Shown here piece after piece: positions 16,538 through 24,947 of a stretch of DNA of 35,328 bases. The translations under genes were made by a program, and so were the position numbers. Each line of letters starts with the position of its first letter. Within the stretch, counting starts at the first letter, position 1. The notes below the pieces were generated by a model. It did no database searches. It saw nothing but the letters and a program-made list of their open reading frames with translations, and was not told the DNA's origin. The DNA comes from DYJE01 sp964637565 (GTDB lineage: Bacteria > Desulfobacterota > Desulfobacteria > Desulfobacterales > Desulfolunaceae). The stretch spans positions 1 through 35,328 of the forward strand of contig CAZWTY010000038.1 of assembly GCA_964637565.1 (NCBI GenBank), in the 5' to 3' direction.

Positions 16538-17722
16538 ATGATCGGAATATCCAAACTATACTGCGGCACCGTCGAACCCTCCGACGCCCTGAGATACGGA
16601 CGCCATTCGGGGAAACTACCCTCCCACCTGCTCCAGTTCTCCATCGACAAGAAACCGGTGGTGGTCTGGAACATGACCAGGCGGTGCAACCTCACCTGCA
16701 TCCACTGTTACGCCCACGCCAAGGCCGTGGCGGACCAGGACGAACTCACCACCGCCGAAGGCAAGGCCCTGATCGACGACCTTTCGGCTTTCGGAGCCCC
16801 GGTCATGCTGTTTTCAGGCGGCGAGCCCCTGATGCGGGAAGACCTGCCGGAACTGGCCGAATACGCCGTGTCCAAAGGGATGCGGGCCGTGATTTCCACC
16901 AACGGCACCCTGATCACGGCTGACATGGCCCGGACCCTGAAACGGATCGGCCTGTCCTACGTGGGCATCAGCCTGGACGGCATGGAGGCGGTCCACGACC
17001 GGTTCAGGGGCCAGAAAGGGGCTTTCCAGGCGTCCCTCGAAGGCATACGGAACTGCCAGGCCGCCGGCATCAAGGTGGGGCTCCGGTTCACCATGAACAA
17101 CATCAACGTGAACGACATCCCCGCCGTGTTCAAACTTCTGGAGGACATGGACGTTCCCAGGATCTGCTTCTACCACCTGGTCTACGCCGGAAGGGGTTCC
17201 AAACTGGTCGAGGAAGACCTGTCCCACGAACGGACCCGCGAAGTGGTGAACATGATCATGGATGAGACGAAAAGGCTCCACGACATCGGAAAACCCAAGG
17301 AAGTCCTCACCGTGGACAACCACGCCGACGGGCCTTTCGTGTACCTGCGGATGCTCAAAGAAGATCCGGAACGGGCCAAAGAAGTGCTGGAACTTCTCCA
17401 GATGAACGAGGGCAACAGCTCAGGTCACGGCATCGGCTGCGTGAGCTGGAACGGGGACGTTCACGCCGACCAGTTCTGGCGTCACAAGAGTTTCGGCAAC
17501 GTGCGACAAAGGCCCTTCTCCCAGATCTGGACCAACCCCGAAGATCCCCTTTTGCTCCAGCTCAAGGAAAAAAAGAAACACGTGGGAGGCCGCTGCGCCA
17601 CCTGCCGCTGGCTGGACATCTGCGCAGGCAACTTCAGGGTGAGGGCCGAAGCCCTGACCGACGATGTGTGGGCCGCGGACCCGGCCTGTTACCTGACCGA
17701 CGAAGAGATTGCCAAGCCGTAA
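16538..17722 (+). CDS. Radical SAM 12,18-didecarboxysiroheme deacetylase AhbC
   Basis: This 394-residue radical SAM enzyme acts in the siroheme-dependent heme pathway: it removes the acetate side chains of didecarboxysiroheme to give Fe-coproporphyrin III. The SAM cluster motif CNLTCIHC uses Cys50, Cys54 and Cys57, followed by FSGGEPL and STNGTLI. C-terminal Cys-rich segments (GCVSW, RCATCRWLDIC, DPACYL) are expected to bind an auxiliary Fe-S cluster. The N-terminus MIGISKLYCGTVEPSDALRYG is characteristic of AhbC and its relative NirJ. Neighbouring hemB and ahbD on the same strand (11-nt gap to hemB) favour AhbC over NirJ of heme d1 synthesis. The ribosome-binding site is weak. Confidence 0.88.
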   Translation: MIGISKLYCGTVEPSDALRYGRHSGKLPSHLLQFSIDKKPVVVWNMTRRCNLTCIHCYAHAKAVADQDELTTAEGKALIDDLSAFGAPVMLFSGGEPLMREDLPELAEYAVSKGMRAVISTNGTLITADMARTLKRIGLSYVGISLDGMEAVHDRFRGQKGAFQASLEGIRNCQAAGIKVGLRFTMNNINVNDIPAVFKLLEDMDVPRICFYHLVYAGRGSKLVEEDLSHERTREVVNMIMDETKRLHDIGKPKEVLTVDNHADGPFVYLRMLKEDPERAKEVLELLQMNEGNSSGHGIGCVSWNGDVHADQFWRHKSFGNVRQRPFSQIWTNPEDPLLLQLKEKKKHVGGRCATCRWLDICAGNFRVRAEALTDDVWAADPACYLTDEEIAKP

Positions 17723-17733
17723 AGGAGACTTCC

Positions 17734-18711
17734 ATGATTTTCCCCGAATACAGAGCCCGGCGGCTGAGGGCCAGTGACGCCTTCCGGCGCATGATCCGTG
17801 AAACCGTCCTGACCACGGATGATTTGATCCTTCCCCTTTTCGCCATTGGCGGGAAGAACGTGAAGAACCCCATTGAAAGCATGCCGGGCCATTTTCAGCT
17901 TTCCACGGACAACCTGAAAAAAGTGGCGAAGGAAGCCTTTGGCCTGGGCATTCCCGCCGTGATGCTGTTCGGCATTCCCGACAAAAAAGATCCCCTGGGA
18001 ACCCAGGCCTACGCCAAAAACGGCATTGTCCAGCAGGCGGTGAAGGAAGTGAAGAACGCGGTGCCGGACCTTGCCGTGATCACCGATGTCTGCCTCTGCC
18101 AGTACACGGACCACGGCCACTGCGGCATGGTGGACAAAAACATCATCGACAACGACGCCAGCCTGGACCTTTTGGCGAAAATAGCCGTGTCCCACGCCAA
18201 GGCCGGAGCCGACATGGTGGCCCCGTCGGACATGATGGACGGCAGGGTGGCGGAGATCAGGGAGGCCCTGGATGAAAACGAGCTGTCCCACATCCCCATC
18301 ATGAGCTACGCCGTGAAGTACTGTTCGGCCTACTACGGTCCGTTCCGGGCTGCGGCCCATTCGGCCCCGAAATTCGGTGACAGACGAACCTACCAGATGG
18401 ACCCGGGCAACGCCCTGGAAGCGATCCGCGAAGCCACCATGGACGTGGAGGAAGGGGCCGACATCATCATGGTGAAACCGGCCCTCTCGTATCTGGACAT
18501 CATCTGCCGGGTGAAAGACGAGATCGACCTGCCCATCGCCGCCTACAACGTGAGCGGGGAATACGCCATGATCAAGGCCGCGGAAAAAATGGGCTGGATC
18601 GACGGCGCCAAGGTGATGATGGAAACCCTCACCTCCATCAAACGGGCCGGGGCAGACATGATCCTCACCTATTCGGCTCTGGATGCGGCAAAGCTTATTC
18701 GGGAAAAATAA
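17734..18711 (+). CDS. Delta-aminolevulinic acid dehydratase (porphobilinogen synthase) HemB
   Basis: This 325-residue cytoplasmic enzyme condenses two 5-aminolevulinate molecules to porphobilinogen, the first common step of tetrapyrrole synthesis. Active-site lysines are Lys195 (YAVKYCSAYYGPFR) and Lys248 (IMVKPALSYLD). Three cysteines at 120, 122 and 130 in DVCLCQYTDHGHC show the zinc-dependent type. The ATG at 17734 is preceded by AAAGGAG at 7 nt. It lies 11 nt after ahbC, so the two are co-transcribed. A structured ~147-bp element separates it from ahbD. Confidence 0.96.
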   Translation: MIFPEYRARRLRASDAFRRMIRETVLTTDDLILPLFAIGGKNVKNPIESMPGHFQLSTDNLKKVAKEAFGLGIPAVMLFGIPDKKDPLGTQAYAKNGIVQQAVKEVKNAVPDLAVITDVCLCQYTDHGHCGMVDKNIIDNDASLDLLAKIAVSHAKAGADMVAPSDMMDGRVAEIREALDENELSHIPIMSYAVKYCSAYYGPFRAAAHSAPKFGDRRTYQMDPGNALEAIREATMDVEEGADIIMVKPALSYLDIICRVKDEIDLPIAAYNVSGEYAMIKAAEKMGWIDGAKVMMETLTSIKRAGADMILTYSALDAAKLIREK

Positions 18712-18726
18712 AAGACGTTTGATGGA

Positions 18727-18873
18727 GCCTCCGGCGGCCCTGCCGGGGAGTCAAACGTTTGAAAAGTTTGACAAACAGATTTTGTTGGGTTAGACGCGGC
18801 ATAGCCTGTGATCACATCCAACCCATTTGTCCAGATTTTTAAAATCTGGCCCCCCGGGAGGGCCGCCGGAGGC
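18727..18873. repeat. 147-bp long-hairpin element between hemB and ahbD
   Basis: The ends are a 22-bp imperfect inverted repeat: GCCTCCGGCGGCCCTGCCGG at the left, and its complement ending GGGCCGCCGGAGGC at the right. Inside lie smaller nested palindromes: TCAAACGTTTGA (18751-18762), GTTTGACAAAC (18766-18776) and CCAGATTTTTAAAATCTGG (18831-18849). TGGGTT/AACCCA arms also pair across the middle. The whole can fold into one long branched hairpin. It resembles mobile REP/MITE-like DNA more than a riboswitch, but it lies 26 nt before ahbD and would be in its leader if the cluster is one transcript. Confidence 0.6.
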
Positions 18874-18899
18874 AAAACAAGCAAGGACAATCTTCCATC

Positions 18900-19997
18900 A
18901 TGAACCATCCCCATGCAAAAGGCCATGGTCATCCGGGCGGAGAAAAACAGGATGCCACATTGCGGCTCGTGGCCTGGGAAACCACCCGGAGTTGCAACCT
19001 CACCTGCGTCCACTGCCGGGCTTCGGCGGACAACGGCCCTTACGAAGGAGAGCTTTCCACCGAGGCGTCGTTCAGGCTTCTCGACCAGATCGCCAAGGTG
19101 GGCAGTCCCATCATCATCCTCACCGGCGGGGAACCCCTCCTGAGGCCGGACATCTTCGACATCGCGAGCTACGGGACAGAAAAAGGGCTGCGGATGGTCA
19201 TGGCGGTGAACGGAACCCTGGTCACCCCTGACATTGCCAGGAAAATGGTGGAATCGGGCATCAAGCGGATCAGCGTCAGCATCGACGGGGCGACCAGCGA
19301 ATTCCACGACACGTTCCGGGGTGTGAAAGGCGCTTTCGACGGGGCCATGGAAGGGATACGCCACGCCAAGGACGCGGGTCTGGAGTTCCAGATCAACACC
19401 ACCATCACCAAGGCGAACCTCGACCAGATTCCGAAAATCCTCGCCATGGCGGAAAGCATCGGCGCGGCAGCCCACCACATCTTTCTCCTGGTTCCCACGG
19501 GCCGGGCGAAAGACATCGAGGACCAGGCCATCGACGCCAGGGAATACGAAGAGACACTCAACTGGTTCTACGACCAGAGGGACAAAACAAGCCTCCAGCT
19601 CAAGGCCACCTGCGCGCCCCACTACTACCGGATTCTAAGGCAGCGGGCCAGGGCCGAAGGTAAAACCATCACCTTCGACACCCACGGTCTCGATGCCGTG
19701 ACCCGGGGTTGCCTGGGCGGCATCGGATTCTGTTTCATCTCCCACACCGGCGTGGTCCAGCCCTGCGGCTACCTTCACACCGACTGCGGCAACGTGACGG
19801 AACAGCCCTTTGACGAGATCTGGAAACATTCGGAAAAATTCCTGACGTTAAGGAACTACGACCTTTTGACCGGCAAATGCGGCCCCTGCGAATACAAACG
19901 GGTCTGCGGCGGATGCCGGGCCAGGGCCTTCGAGGAAACAGGGGATTTCATGGCCGAAGAACCGTTGTGCACCTATATCCCAAAGGCGATGCGCTGA
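18900..19997 (+). CDS. Radical SAM heme synthase AhbD (Fe-coproporphyrin III decarboxylase)
   Basis: This 365-residue radical SAM enzyme carries out the last step of the alternative heme pathway, oxidative decarboxylation of two propionates of Fe-coproporphyrin III to vinyls, giving heme b. The SAM cluster motif is CNLTCVHC (Cys32, 36, 39), followed by LTGGEPLL and AVNGTLV. The C-terminal SPASM-like motif CGPCEYKRVCGGCRARAF with a later Cys (EEPLC) would bind the second Fe-S cluster. It follows ahbC-hemB on the same strand. The upstream ribosome-binding site (AAGGA) is ~13 nt from the ATG, somewhat long. The early genes ahbA/ahbB are not in the window. Confidence 0.88.
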   Translation: MNHPHAKGHGHPGGEKQDATLRLVAWETTRSCNLTCVHCRASADNGPYEGELSTEASFRLLDQIAKVGSPIIILTGGEPLLRPDIFDIASYGTEKGLRMVMAVNGTLVTPDIARKMVESGIKRISVSIDGATSEFHDTFRGVKGAFDGAMEGIRHAKDAGLEFQINTTITKANLDQIPKILAMAESIGAAAHHIFLLVPTGRAKDIEDQAIDAREYEETLNWFYDQRDKTSLQLKATCAPHYYRILRQRARAEGKTITFDTHGLDAVTRGCLGGIGFCFISHTGVVQPCGYLHTDCGNVTEQPFDEIWKHSEKFLTLRNYDLLTGKCGPCEYKRVCGGCRARAFEETGDFMAEEPLCTYIPKAMR

Positions 19998-20008
19998 ACA
20001 AAACAACA

Positions 20009-20139
20009 GGGCAAACGCATGTAACATTGGCATGGATCTTCACCACCGCTATCTTTATCGGTATCGGGGTCGGGTTCGCTATCGAAATGTTCTGACTTTC
20101 GAACCCGAACCCGATAGCGATGCCGATACCGATTAACCG
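20009..20139 (+). repeat. Hexamer-stem inverted repeat, copy E (full)
   Basis: It starts 11 nt after the ahbD stop codon with the box GCATGTAACATTGGCATGGA. The left arm includes TTATCGGTATCGGGGTCGGG. The loop is AAATGTTCTGACTTTCGAAC, and the right arm has CCGAACCCGATAGCGATGCC then GATACCGATTAACCG. The GGGTCGGGTTCG in the left arm is matched by CGAACCCGAACCC in the right arm, a variation not seen in copy D, so the arms vary together. A fragment of repeat R2 follows at 20161. Confidence 0.85.
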
Positions 20140-20160
20140 TAAAACCATGTCCGAGAAAGA

Positions 20161-20176
20161 GGCCGCCCGGAATGAC
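20161..20176 (+). repeat. R2 repeat end fragment
   Basis: GGCCGCCCGGAATGAC is identical to the end of R2 copy 2 (365-380). The other end motif, GGATTCCGGGTCGGC, is not present within the expected 85 bp to the left, where hexamer-stem copy E lies instead. It is therefore a partial copy, perhaps interrupted by the insertion of copy E. Confidence 0.45.
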
Positions 20177-20245
20177 AAGTTTGGGAGCTGAGGCCCAACA
20201 TGACATGTCGGTAAAATTCTTACATGCGCTTGCCCTGAGCAAAAC

Positions 20246-20281
20246 AAAAAAGCCCTGCCGGATTTCCGGCAGGGCTTTTTC
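20246..20281. terminator. Bidirectional intrinsic terminator
   Basis: The stem AAAAGCCCTGCCGG/CCGGCAGGGCTTTT has a 4-nt loop (ATTT), with A and T runs on both sides. It can end transcription of the minus-strand nucleotidase gene (stop at 20301) and of the plus-strand heme cluster. Confidence 0.88.
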
Positions 20282-20300
20282 ATTTACAGAACTTGGTTTT

Positions 20301-22316
20301 CTACGGATTCACACGGCTCGCATTGACACTTGAAAGGGCCGTCGTGCCATATTTGGCGTCGGGGATCAGACTGTTCAGACCTCCCTGGGCCGTGGGCCTG
20401 GTGACGAACTGGAGCAGGGCCATCCATTCCTTGACCTCCTGGACGCCCGCCGTTTCAGCGTCGCGGTCAAGGCGGGCGGTGAGCACATTGGCCATGCTCA
20501 GGTCCACATAATTCTGGCCTGAAAGAACCTTCGGGGTCACAGGCAGAGCCGCTGCGGCCAGGAGGTTCTGAAGGGACGGATCGAGGAAAATCAGGGCGGT
20601 GTAGAGATCCACCACACAGGGGATATAAGCGGCATCCGGAATCAGATCAAGGGTAACGTCCGTCACGGCCTGGCAGGAGAAATCCGTGGCGCTGAACAGC
20701 TTCACCGCCGATTCCTGCACGGAAAAGCCCGCTCCATAGGTATAGCTCATGCCTGAAAAATTCAGGTAGTAGTCCTCTTTGAGATTCAGGAGGATGGGGT
20801 ACATGGCGTGCATGGGGTGGGCCGGGTTCGCGAGCTGGGCCATGGCGGCGTCGTTGTTGGCCAGAATGGTGTAGGCGGCCAGCTGGCACAGATTCCGGAT
20901 ACTGGTTGGATTCAGGTGGATCAGGACAAGAGGATAACCGGGAATATTCTGGTTGTCCTCATCCAGCGTCATGCCCAGAGGCAGGGTGTTGTAGATGTCG
21001 GCGAAACTGATCTGCTGGCCCAAGGCGTAGCCATTCCGGATCACCCCGTTGGGAACGATGCCCAGGGTGTACTGCGCGCCGGAAGCGCCCAGCAGGTAAC
21101 GAAGCGAATCGGCGCAGAGATTGCCGATCCCCGTTTCACCGGGGCCTTCGGGAATGGGCATGTTAGCGGAATTGGTACCGGCCACGATATCGTTCACCGC
21201 AGGAAGACCGCCAGCGGCAAGGGCCTGGTTGATGGCCGAGTCAAGGGCGCCCACCAGGAAAATCTGCATGACGCCGAAAATCGTCACATCGCTGTCGATG
21301 GCCTGGTTATCTTGGGGCGCAACGGTAATCGCCCCGCCGATGGTCACGGTCACATCGAGCCGGGCCAGGTTTTCACCGTAACGACCGGCGCAGATAATTT
21401 TTGTATTCCCCACCGTGACCACATCATCGGTCATTTCGTGGTTGTGGCCCGAAGCGATGATATCGATGCCCGTCACTTTCTGGGCCAGGGTCACGTCATC
21501 CCCGCCCGGTGTGCCGTTAGGGTCTGTGATCCCCGAATGGGACAGGGCGATCACCACATGGGCGCCTGCCGCTCTCACCGCATCCACCTTGGCCTGGATC
21601 GCCTGGACCACCGCGTCGTCACTGAGATCGTTCGTAAAAGTCAGGGGTGCTTTCACCGGGGCGTCGGACGCCGCGCTTTTCCCGAGAAGACCGATGATCC
21701 CCACTTTAAGTCCGTTGTCCAGGGTCTTGATCAGGGAATCTTTGATCACCCCGGCCGTTTTCAGGGCCTCCATGCCCGCATGCCCGTTGGTGACCATGTT
21801 GGAGGCGATAACAGGAACATTGAATCTCGAAACAGGACCTGCGCCAACGGCCAGGTTGAAAAAATTGGCCAGGGGCGTGGGGCCGTAGTCCAGTTCATGG
21901 TTGCCGATGGTGATGGCATCGTAGTCCATGCTCTCGAAATAATTCAGGGCTGCGGGACTTTTACCCAGTGACATGTCGTACACCGTGCCCATGAAATAAT
22001 CGCCGGAGTCCACCAGAACTGTGGGGATGCCCGCCTCTTCATTCTGTGCCCTGATGATATAAATATTGCCTGCAATCCGTGAATAGCCCCCTTGGGTCGT
22101 GTCGTTTTCCGTGGCGTAGGAGGCGGATGGCCCTGTGCCCACCACGTGGTGGTGAACGTCCGTGGTCTGAAGCAGGGTGAAATGGGCGGTATCCCCTTCC
22201 TCGAGCACGGGAATGGGCGTTTCCTCTTCCGTGACGGTGCTTTTACTCGGAGAACAGGACGCCATGAACATCAAAAGGACGAAGGACACAGCAAACGGCA
22301 ATACGGTTTTTCGCAT
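20301..22316 (-). CDS. Lipoprotein of the metallophosphoesterase/5'-nucleotidase family
   Basis: This 671-residue exported phosphohydrolase has a lipoprotein signal peptide: residues 2-20, lipobox MFMASC with Cys21 as the lipidation site. The N-terminal metallophosphoesterase domain shows TTDVHHH (Asp53, His55), DSGDYFMGT (Asp103, Asp106), GNHELDYG (138-145), LSHSG and SGHNHE, a full dinuclear metal site. A C-terminal 5'-nucleotidase-type substrate domain follows (GIGNLCADSLRY, LGIVPNGVIRN). The family includes UshA-like nucleotidases and 2',3'-cyclic phosphodiesterases; the exact substrate is open. A role in periplasmic nucleotide scavenging is likely. The start has GGGGG at 7 nt. It is a single-gene unit ended by a clear terminator. 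Confidence 0.88.
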   Translation of the reverse strand: MRKTVLPFAVSFVLLMFMASCSPSKSTVTEEETPIPVLEEGDTAHFTLLQTTDVHHHVVGTGPSASYATENDTTQGGYSRIAGNIYIIRAQNEEAGIPTVLVDSGDYFMGTVYDMSLGKSPAALNYFESMDYDAITIGNHELDYGPTPLANFFNLAVGAGPVSRFNVPVIASNMVTNGHAGMEALKTAGVIKDSLIKTLDNGLKVGIIGLLGKSAASDAPVKAPLTFTNDLSDDAVVQAIQAKVDAVRAAGAHVVIALSHSGITDPNGTPGGDDVTLAQKVTGIDIIASGHNHEMTDDVVTVGNTKIICAGRYGENLARLDVTVTIGGAITVAPQDNQAIDSDVTIFGVMQIFLVGALDSAINQALAAGGLPAVNDIVAGTNSANMPIPEGPGETGIGNLCADSLRYLLGASGAQYTLGIVPNGVIRNGYALGQQISFADIYNTLPLGMTLDEDNQNIPGYPLVLIHLNPTSIRNLCQLAAYTILANNDAAMAQLANPAHPMHAMYPILLNLKEDYYLNFSGMSYTYGAGFSVQESAVKLFSATDFSCQAVTDVTLDLIPDAAYIPCVVDLYTALIFLDPSLQNLLAAAALPVTPKVLSGQNYVDLSMANVLTARLDRDAETAGVQEVKEWMALLQFVTRPTAQGGLNSLIPDAKYGTTALSSVNASRVNP

Positions 22317-22520
22317 GGATTTCCCCCTTGAATAAAACGGATGTCAAGACCAATACGGGAATGTCGCGTCATGCCCGGTATGGGGCGAAAAACTCCGGCG
22401 CTTCAAGTTCCCTGCTGCAACTGATTCTGTTAATACGAGACGGTTTTCTTTTCTGGGCGGTGAGTCAATAAAAGAATTATACTGAAGAGGCAACGGTGTC
22501 AATCTTAAAATCCCCGAAAA

Positions 22521-22593
22521 GCAGGTCAATCGCATGTAGCATTGGCATGGATTTTAACCATCGCTATCGCTATCGGGGTCGGGTTCGCTATAG
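22521..22593 (+). repeat. Hexamer-stem inverted repeat, copy F (left half only)
   Basis: Box GCATGTAGCATTGGCATGGA and left arm TTAACCATCGCTATCGCTAT, then CGGGGTCGGGTTCGCTAT, are present. The loop and the entire right arm are missing. The sequence switches directly into the phosphofructokinase terminator, so this copy is truncated. Confidence 0.75.
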
Positions 22594-22618
22594 AAAAAGG
22601 CGGGCCATGGCCCGCCCC
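22594..22618 (-). terminator. Intrinsic terminator of the phosphofructokinase gene
   Basis: A perfect 18-bp palindrome GGCGGGCCATGGCCCGCC is followed on the minus strand by five T. It lies about 35 nt after the phosphofructokinase stop codon. Confidence 0.8.
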
Positions 22619-22650
22619 TTCGGATATCACTCAATTAAAAAGGCGAAAAA

Positions 22651-24765
22651 TCAGATATCACCGTTGGCCAGGGAATTCAGAACCAGGGTCATGGGCCTTT
22701 CCTCCTCGCTTTTGCCTGTGAAACGGATGGGACCTGGTTTTCTGTATCGGTCCTCGCCGGGGGTCGCGGCCAGCCAGTCGTTTCGCAGGGCTTTCACCAC
22801 ACGGAAGGCGTTACTGTCGAGATCCACCAGGCTTTTTTCAAGAACCAGGGACATTTTGCCACCCCGCTCTTCCAGGTGCATCAGGGGTGCGATGGGAATG
22901 CCGATGGGTTCCCAGTGGGAAAAGTGTTTCTCCAGGTTCTTGATGGCCGCCATCTGGCCTGTGGCGCCGTTGGCCACCAGGCTGAACACGGTCATACCCA
23001 GGTTGTAGGTATACATGCAGTCGAAACGGGTGGGGTCGCCTCCCCTGCCGTCGTAGCCGTAGAAGTGGTCCTGGATTTTCAGTTTGGGTACGGACTTGTT
23101 GTAGATCTTGGCGATGACCGGGGGCACCTTGTCCTCGTCCCCGATAATCCCGTCTTTAACCAGGGTTTTCTTCAGGGTCTTCTGGGTGAAGATGTCCTCT
23201 TTCACCAGGCAGTACGGCTCCCCGTTGTAATTCCTGAAAATCGCAGGACCGATCACGTCGGGATCGAGGCCCGCTTTCACCATGGTTTTCCTGAAGTACT
23301 CCCTGTCGATGCCAAGCTTGTAGCGGCCTTTTTCTTTAAGGAGTTCCAGATAGTCCTGAACCATCTGCATCAGAAGGGTTTCTGTTTTCACCTGGGAAAA
23401 CTGGAAGTTGCCGTGGCTGTCACGTTCCATGAGCAGGCCTTCCTGGAAAAACTCCGGGATGTCGCTGAACAGTTCGTCGTCCCGCACGTTCCATATCGCC
23501 GAGGGGCCGTTTTCCCGGATGCCCCGGACAAGTCGGCGCAGATACTCCCTCTTGTCTTCAAGATGGGGAAAAGCCGTGTGGAAATCCGTGTCGTGGACCT
23601 CGTTGTACTCGGAGATGATGGTGTTCAGCTTGATGATGAACAGCTGCACCTCGTCGATAAACTCGAGAAGGCCTTCGGGAATCACGATGACCCCGTAGTT
23701 CTTTCCCACGGCGGCACGTTTCATGATGGTCTTGCAGATCACCCGGGACAGTTTCCGCAAGGTCATGCCGTAGGCCGAATAGTCCACCGCCCCTTCGGCT
23801 TTCGACTTTTCGAGTTTTTCCCTGTCGATGTAGTTGCACAGGTCCTCGCCGATCAGGGTTACGTTGGCGTGGGTCTGAAGGGCCACTTCCAGGGCCAGGT
23901 GGCTGGCCACACGGCCCATCACCTTGCACACATGCCAGTATTTCACGTCCGAGCTGCCGTCGGAGCAGAGATCGCTGATGTTCTTGGCAAAGGACCGGGC
24001 CGCCGTGTGAAAGCCGAAGGACATGGCGCAGAGAACCTGTCCCCGGACGTCCTTGACCTGGATATCCCCGTCGATGGTCTTGGGCACACCGATGACCTGA
24101 ACCCCGTCCTCGTACATGGCCTGGGCCATGAAGGCGGCGTTGGTGTTGGAATCGTCACCACCCACCACCACGATGGCGTCGAGACCAAGTTTCTTGCAGG
24201 TTTCCCTGCTCAGGGTCATCTTTTCCACGCTGTCGATTTTCGTCCGCCCCGTCTTGATCATGGAAAAACCGCCCAGGTTCCTGTACCTGTCCACCAGTTC
24301 CCGGGTGATGGTCACATAGTCCCCTTCGATGATGCCGTCGGGCCCCATGTAGAAACCGATGATCCGGTTGGCGGGGTTGGCTTTTTTCGCCGCGTCGTAA
24401 AGCCCCGCGATCACGTTGTGCCCCCCGGGTGACGGACCGCCGGAAAACACGATGCCGATGGTCCGTGTTTTCGAAAAGTTCTCCCTGATATCCTCGATAT
24501 CGGCTTTATCCCCGGATTCCACACCTTTCACCCGCTGAACCTTGTTCCCGATGATGTGGGGCAGCTGCTTTCTTGTTTCCTTGTCGATTTCGAACTCGTA
24601 GCTGTCATCTTCTTCAAGAATGGTGTAGGGAGTGAAAAACACATCACAGATAGGAGGCACAAACGCCTGCCTTTCCCTGGTCTCCTGGCTCACATCGTCA
24701 ATGATAATCTTGACCTCCCTGTGATTCAGAAGTTCTTCCACACTGATCGTCCTTTCTATCGGCAT
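22651..24765 (-). CDS. Diphosphate-dependent 6-phosphofructokinase, long form
   Basis: This 704-residue enzyme interconverts fructose 6-phosphate and fructose 1,6-bisphosphate using pyrophosphate, a reversible glycolytic/gluconeogenic step. The PPi type is shown by GGDDSNTNA (202-210, Asp205 where ATP enzymes have Gly) and PKTIDGD (228-234, with Lys229 in place of Gly). FSGGPSPGGHN near residue 110 and KVMGRVASHLALE complete the active site. The length fits the long plant-type PFP group and not the ~320-residue bacterial PfkA. I chose ATG 24765, six nt after GGAGG. ATG 24771 directly abuts that site, and an ATG at 24813 lacks one. It is a single-gene unit between two hexamer-stem repeats with its own terminator. 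Confidence 0.92.
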   Translation of the reverse strand: MPIERTISVEELLNHREVKIIIDDVSQETRERQAFVPPICDVFFTPYTILEEDDSYEFEIDKETRKQLPHIIGNKVQRVKGVESGDKADIEDIRENFSKTRTIGIVFSGGPSPGGHNVIAGLYDAAKKANPANRIIGFYMGPDGIIEGDYVTITRELVDRYRNLGGFSMIKTGRTKIDSVEKMTLSRETCKKLGLDAIVVVGGDDSNTNAAFMAQAMYEDGVQVIGVPKTIDGDIQVKDVRGQVLCAMSFGFHTAARSFAKNISDLCSDGSSDVKYWHVCKVMGRVASHLALEVALQTHANVTLIGEDLCNYIDREKLEKSKAEGAVDYSAYGMTLRKLSRVICKTIMKRAAVGKNYGVIVIPEGLLEFIDEVQLFIIKLNTIISEYNEVHDTDFHTAFPHLEDKREYLRRLVRGIRENGPSAIWNVRDDELFSDIPEFFQEGLLMERDSHGNFQFSQVKTETLLMQMVQDYLELLKEKGRYKLGIDREYFRKTMVKAGLDPDVIGPAIFRNYNGEPYCLVKEDIFTQKTLKKTLVKDGIIGDEDKVPPVIAKIYNKSVPKLKIQDHFYGYDGRGGDPTRFDCMYTYNLGMTVFSLVANGATGQMAAIKNLEKHFSHWEPIGIPIAPLMHLEERGGKMSLVLEKSLVDLDSNAFRVVKALRNDWLAATPGEDRYRKPGPIRFTGKSEEERPMTLVLNSLANGDI

Positions 24766-24947
24766 GCACATCCTCCGCAAACGTGGGTACGGCCCGACTT
24801 GACTCCGGGCCATGGCACGTTATCATCAAATAAAAAACGGCTGAAATTTAAAGTTAGACTGGTATATCAGATCCAGTGAAAAATTTGCAAGTTGATTTAA
24901 AGGGTAGATCCGGGCAATCCATGGGGCATAACCGTCAGCCATCACTG

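Noticed and set aside
22876..24432. A 518-codon plus-strand frame over the phosphofructokinase gene
   Set aside because: This is a shadow of a clearly real minus-strand gene; its composition (His, Val, Gly rich) is typical of antisense frames.
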